DNA of 64,000 nt from Syntrophomonas sp. DTU019 (lineage in GTDB: Bacteria > Bacillota > Syntrophomonadia > Syntrophomonadales > Syntrophomonadaceae): the NCBI GenBank assembly GCA_913757435.1, contig CAJYDM010000003.1:1-64000 (forward strand). Reading direction: 5' to 3'. The notes under the pieces are model-generated. The model was not told the DNA's origin and ran no database searches. It was given only the letters and a program-made list of their open reading frames with translations. Both the position numbers and the translations under genes were made by a program. Of the stretch, positions 61,130 through 64,000 are shown in pieces (the first letter of the stretch is position 1; every line of letters starts with the position of its first letter).

Positions 61130-62305
61130 GTGGAGAATAGCGCAGCGCTGCAAAAAGAACCTCTGTGGACCAAAGAATTCATCATAATATTTATAGTCAA
61201 CCTTTTTACCTTTTTAGGTTTTCAGATGCTTTTGCCCACTTTGCCTATTTATGCCAAATATCTGGGCGGCAGCGATACTTCAGCAGGCCTGGTGGTAGGT
61301 ATTTTCACTGTTTCCGCCTTATTGATCCGGCCTTTCGTCGGACAAGCCCTGGATATATACGGGCGCAAAGGAATATTCCTCAGCGGATTGGTGATATTCG
61401 CAGTCTGCGTGTTCGGTTATATTTGGGCACCGTCACTCCTGGTTCTGCTGATTATACGTTTTATTCACGGATTCGGCTGGGGCCTTTCCAGCACCTCGGC
61501 TAGCACAGTGGCGGCCGATATTATCCCCAAGTCGAGATTGGGAGAGGGCATGGGGTATTACGGCCTGGCCGCAACCATCTCGATGGCCATGGCTCCGGCT
61601 CTTGGCTTGTACCTGTTTAACCGCTTCGGCTTCGATATTCTATTTGTAGTCTCAGCGGTGATGGTGTCGATTGCCATCATTATAGCCAACCTGATAAAGT
61701 ACCATAACGTCGAACTTCACCCCCGGCAGGCGAAATTGAGCCTTATCGAGAGGGCTGCCCTACGCCCCACCTTAGTGGTATTTTTCATGACCATGACTTT
61801 CGGAGCCATAGTGGCCTTTATCGCCCTTTATGCCCAGCAGCGGGGCATTAGCAACATCGGCCTCTTTTTTACGCTGCATGCCCTGGCCGTGGCCGTTTCC
61901 CGGCCTTTGGCAGGGCGGATTGCCGACATGCGCGGATTCGATGTGGTGGTCATCCCCGGCATCATACTGGTGGCTATCGCCATGGTATTGTTGTCCAGGG
62001 CGGAAGATCTGTCTGGATTCCTTCTGGCGGCAGTGATCTATGGGGCAGGTTTTGGGGCCGTCCAGCCCAGCCTGATGGCTATGGCCATTGTGTTGTCCCC
62101 CCCGCAGCGACGCGGTGCCGCCAATGCCACTTTCTTCACCGGTTTTGACCTGGGGATAGGACTGAGTTCTATCATGTGGGGAGCGGTGGCGGAACTAACT
62201 GGCTACAGTCTTATGTATTTGCTGTCGGTGATACCGGTCCTGCTTGCGCTTTTCAGTTACCTCCTGGGTCGCCAGCCGGCTAAAGAGGCTCAACCAGGAC
62301 AATAA
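61130..62305 (+). CDS. Major facilitator superfamily transporter
   Basis: 391 aa, 12 predicted helices. The first loop has G-Q-A-L-D-I-Y-G-R-K-G, the MFS motif G-x-x-x-D-x-x-G-R-K, and the equivalent R-I-A-D-M-R-G-F-D lies in the second half. The first helix region (L-P-T-L-P-I-Y-A-K) is like drug/sugar efflux carriers of the YttB/MdtG group. The substrate is not readable. GTG 61130 follows AAGGGGATGG. It stands alone, with a palindrome at each side. Confidence 0.9.
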   Translation: MENSAALQKEPLWTKEFIIIFIVNLFTFLGFQMLLPTLPIYAKYLGGSDTSAGLVVGIFTVSALLIRPFVGQALDIYGRKGIFLSGLVIFAVCVFGYIWAPSLLVLLIIRFIHGFGWGLSSTSASTVAADIIPKSRLGEGMGYYGLAATISMAMAPALGLYLFNRFGFDILFVVSAVMVSIAIIIANLIKYHNVELHPRQAKLSLIERAALRPTLVVFFMTMTFGAIVAFIALYAQQRGISNIGLFFTLHALAVAVSRPLAGRIADMRGFDVVVIPGIILVAIAMVLLSRAEDLSGFLLAAVIYGAGFGAVQPSLMAMAIVLSPPQRRGAANATFFTGFDLGIGLSSIMWGAVAELTGYSLMYLLSVIPVLLALFSYLLGRQPAKEAQPGQ

Positions 62306-62337
62306 CGAGGCTTTTTAGGGTCTATAGTGCCAATAGT

Positions 62338-62368
62338 GCCAACAGAAAGAACGTCCCCTCTGTTGGCC
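62338..62368. repeat. Dispersed palindrome, GCCAACAGA...TCTGTTGGC type
   Basis: It separates the MFS gene and the CoA-transferase gene (convergent), with a GAACGTCCCC core. Confidence 0.8.
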
Positions 62369-62375
62369 TGTTGGT

Positions 62376-63788
62376 TTATTTATGGCTGCGACGCCAGATA
62401 TTCATCTTTTCAGCCTCGGCAACTAATTCATCTCTAAGCTCAGGATGAGCGATATTGATCAAGGCTTCTGCCCGCTGCCAGGTTGAAAGACCCGCCAGAT
62501 CGGCTATGCCGTATTCTGTCACCACGCAATGGGTGAGTGAACGAGGGACGGTCACAATTGACCCCGGCGTAAATGTGGGTACAATTCGGGATTTGAGATT
62601 CCCATCCTTATCCTGATAGGCAGAATTGCAGCAAATAAAGGACATGCCACCCTCCGACAAATATGCCCCAGCCGCAAAATCAAGTTGGCCGCCGGTTCCG
62701 CTGATCTGGCGGGGCCCGGTTGACTCTGAGGATACCTGCCCGAACAGGTCCACCTCCAGGCAGGCATTAATGGATACGGTATTGGGGTTTTGCGCGATCA
62801 CCCTGGAGTTATTGGTGTACGAGGAAGGGTAGGTGATGCAGGAAGGATTATGATCCAACCAATCATAGAGGAACTTGCTCCCGGCAACGAAAGTGAAGGT
62901 CGATTTGCCTTTGTCTACCACTTTCTTACGATTGGTCAATTTGCCGGCTTCATGCAGATGATAATAAGCATCCGCCAGCATCTCCGAATGGCAACCCAGG
63001 TCTTTTATGTCCGATTCAGCCAGCATGGTGCCAACAATGTTGGGCAGACCGCCGATACCCAATTGAATGCAGGCACCGTCGCGAATTAAGGGAACAATGT
63101 GGTTGGCAATCCGCCGGTCCATTTCCGTGGGTGTAAGCGCAGGAATCTCTTCCACTTTGGATTGAGCTTCAACGATGTAATCAACCTCGGAAATATGGAT
63201 AACCTCATCGGCTCCCCCCATAGCCCAGGGAAGTTGATCATTGACCTCCACCAACACTGTTTTGGCTGCCTTCATGATCGAATAACAGCAAGTACAGGCA
63301 CAGTGAAGATTGAAAAAGCCCTCCTGGTTCATTTTGGTGACTCGAAACATGGCTACATCGACCAGGTCTGTGATACTTTTTTGGTAATAGAGATTCTGAT
63401 TGCTAAAAACCATGGGCTGATGATAAGCCAATCCGCGATCATGTAATTTGCGATCGTAACCGGAAAAGAACCACGAATTGAGAACAAACACCTCTCCTTT
63501 AGGATCAGCCTCTATGCATGCGTGCGGACTCAGGCTTAAAACCTGGCGAATTTTTATGTCCTGCAATTCTTCTTTACGGAGTGACAGTGCCCGATCTAAG
63601 GCTATTGGTTTGGAATGGCCAAAACCATAATCGACCCAGTCACCGCTTTTGACAACTTTTACAGCTTCTGCCGGGCTGACCAGCTTGGCTTGGTATGCCT
63701 TCAAATGACTAATATGAATACGCCCCCTCGATGCTTTTATGTCCCAGGCAACGCCACATATTGTCAGAAATTGGAGTAAATTGGGCAT
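62376..63788 (-). CDS. Acetyl-CoA hydrolase/CoA-transferase family (butyryl-CoA:acetate type)
   Basis: Up to 470 aa. K-L-V-S-P-A-E-A-V-K-V-V-K-S-G-D-W-V-D-Y-G-F-G is a close match to the N-terminus of 4-hydroxybutyrate/butyryl-CoA:acetate CoA-transferases. G-I-G-G-L-P-N, then G-Q-V-S-S-E-S with the Glu that forms the CoA thioester, and I-S-G-T-G-G-Q-L-D-F complete the active site. It would move CoA between acetate and butyrate or a similar acid. The family usually starts about 30 residues later than ATG 63788, so the true start may be a non-ATG codon near 63704-63720; no clear RBS supports ATG 63788. Confidence 0.88.
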   Translation of the reverse strand: MPNLLQFLTICGVAWDIKASRGRIHISHLKAYQAKLVSPAEAVKVVKSGDWVDYGFGHSKPIALDRALSLRKEELQDIKIRQVLSLSPHACIEADPKGEVFVLNSWFFSGYDRKLHDRGLAYHQPMVFSNQNLYYQKSITDLVDVAMFRVTKMNQEGFFNLHCACTCCYSIMKAAKTVLVEVNDQLPWAMGGADEVIHISEVDYIVEAQSKVEEIPALTPTEMDRRIANHIVPLIRDGACIQLGIGGLPNIVGTMLAESDIKDLGCHSEMLADAYYHLHEAGKLTNRKKVVDKGKSTFTFVAGSKFLYDWLDHNPSCITYPSSYTNNSRVIAQNPNTVSINACLEVDLFGQVSSESTGPRQISGTGGQLDFAAGAYLSEGGMSFICCNSAYQDKDGNLKSRIVPTFTPGSIVTVPRSLTHCVVTEYGIADLAGLSTWQRAEALINIAHPELRDELVAEAEKMNIWRRSHK

Positions 63789-63931
63789 GGCCTATTATTA
63801 ATAATACTATATTTCGAGCTGGCACAATTAGGTGGGGCAGGAAAAAAACCGGTGAATAAGATGCCACACCCGGCTGATCAATCCTCTTTGCCCAATCCCA
63901 GGCAAAACTATTACTCGTACAGAAATAGTGT

Positions 63932-63937
63932 TATAAT
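63932..63937 (+). promoter_or_regulatory. -10 element of the last gene
   Basis: TATAAT at 63932-63937, 20 bp before the start codon; no clear -35 was found. 63789-63931 has no gene. Confidence 0.45.
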
Positions 63938-63957
63938 ATTCAGGTTTGGGAGGTATT

Positions 63958-64000
63958 TTGGCTGCAATCAACGAAGATGCTGGGTGGGAAATGTTGTATT
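63958..64000 (+). CDS. Start of an unidentified gene (runs off the window)
   Basis: TTG at 63958 with GGGAGG (63948-63953) just upstream opens a frame M-A-A-I-N-E-D-A-G-W-E-M-L-Y that is open to the window end. Too short to name. Confidence 0.4.
   Translation, partial: MAAINEDAGWEMLY

Overview
The window looks like chromosome of an anaerobic Gram-positive (Firmicutes/Clostridia-type) bacterium, possibly a Syntrophomonas-like fatty-acid oxidiser. This is an inference. It rests on strong Shine-Dalgarno sequences, an LPXTG/sortase pair, a SARP-type regulator, tandem c-di-GMP-I riboswitches, HD-GYP proteins, an ECF sigma/LiaF operon, and a CoA-transferase of the butyryl-CoA:acetate type beside orphan formate-dehydrogenase-like Fe-S and cytochrome b subunits. 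No rRNA or tRNA gene was seen.

1-9.6 kb is heavily rearranged. A DNA methylase is cut by an IS21-family element (252-5328). That element's istB is split at the P-loop codon by a recombinase-in-trio (RIT) element with three tyrosine recombinases, the first truncated. The far side of the IS21 is a pgi fragment, so the flanks do not match. A phosphomannomutase/phosphoglucomutase gene is then split by an IS110/IS1111-family element with a long 3' non-coding region that is a candidate guide (bridge/seek) RNA. A VanZ-like gene and decayed galE/ydcF pieces follow.

10-19 kb is a signalling cluster: a PAS-GAF protein, a PAS-GGDEF-HD-GYP protein, a PAS-GAF-HD-GYP protein, a PAS protein with a 36-bp tandem repeat, and a miniature AAA_13-type ATPase. 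19-25 kb is a surface-sugar locus: relics of ugd and an epimerase, an intact capEFG set (UDP-L-FucNAc synthesis), a ydcF-like gene and a dead integrase. Between capF and capG lies an array of ten GTTtAAC heptads spaced almost exactly one helical turn apart.

25-30 kb is a tandemly duplicated array of secreted-looking beta-sandwich proteins (NTTRR-F1-like, Cys-rich). 30-42 kb has two c-di-GMP-I riboswitches ahead of a transglutaminase, a SARP regulator, an Asp-Ala dipeptide-repeat LPXTG surface protein, an alpha/alpha-barrel protein, a three-part Mur ligase / dead DD-peptidase / CapA fusion, and a sortase. Together these suggest a cell-surface polymer or adhesion system. 42-48 kb carries a copper-amine-oxidase-N protein, NhaA, UspA, and a Tat-exported Fe-S/cytochrome b pair.

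48-56 kb holds small membrane proteins, a three-domain NTTRR-F1-like protein flanked by 320-bp direct repeats, a Phd/winged-helix protein, a phosphoesterase, a LysM protein and a decayed dacF. 56-64 kb holds a PanE-like reductase, an overlapping ECF sigma/anti-sigma/membrane/LiaF operon, an MFS transporter, the CoA-transferase, and the first codons of another gene. Throughout, dispersed palindromes with a shared GGGACGnTC-like core but different arms sit between genes and sometimes supply stop codons or coding ends.
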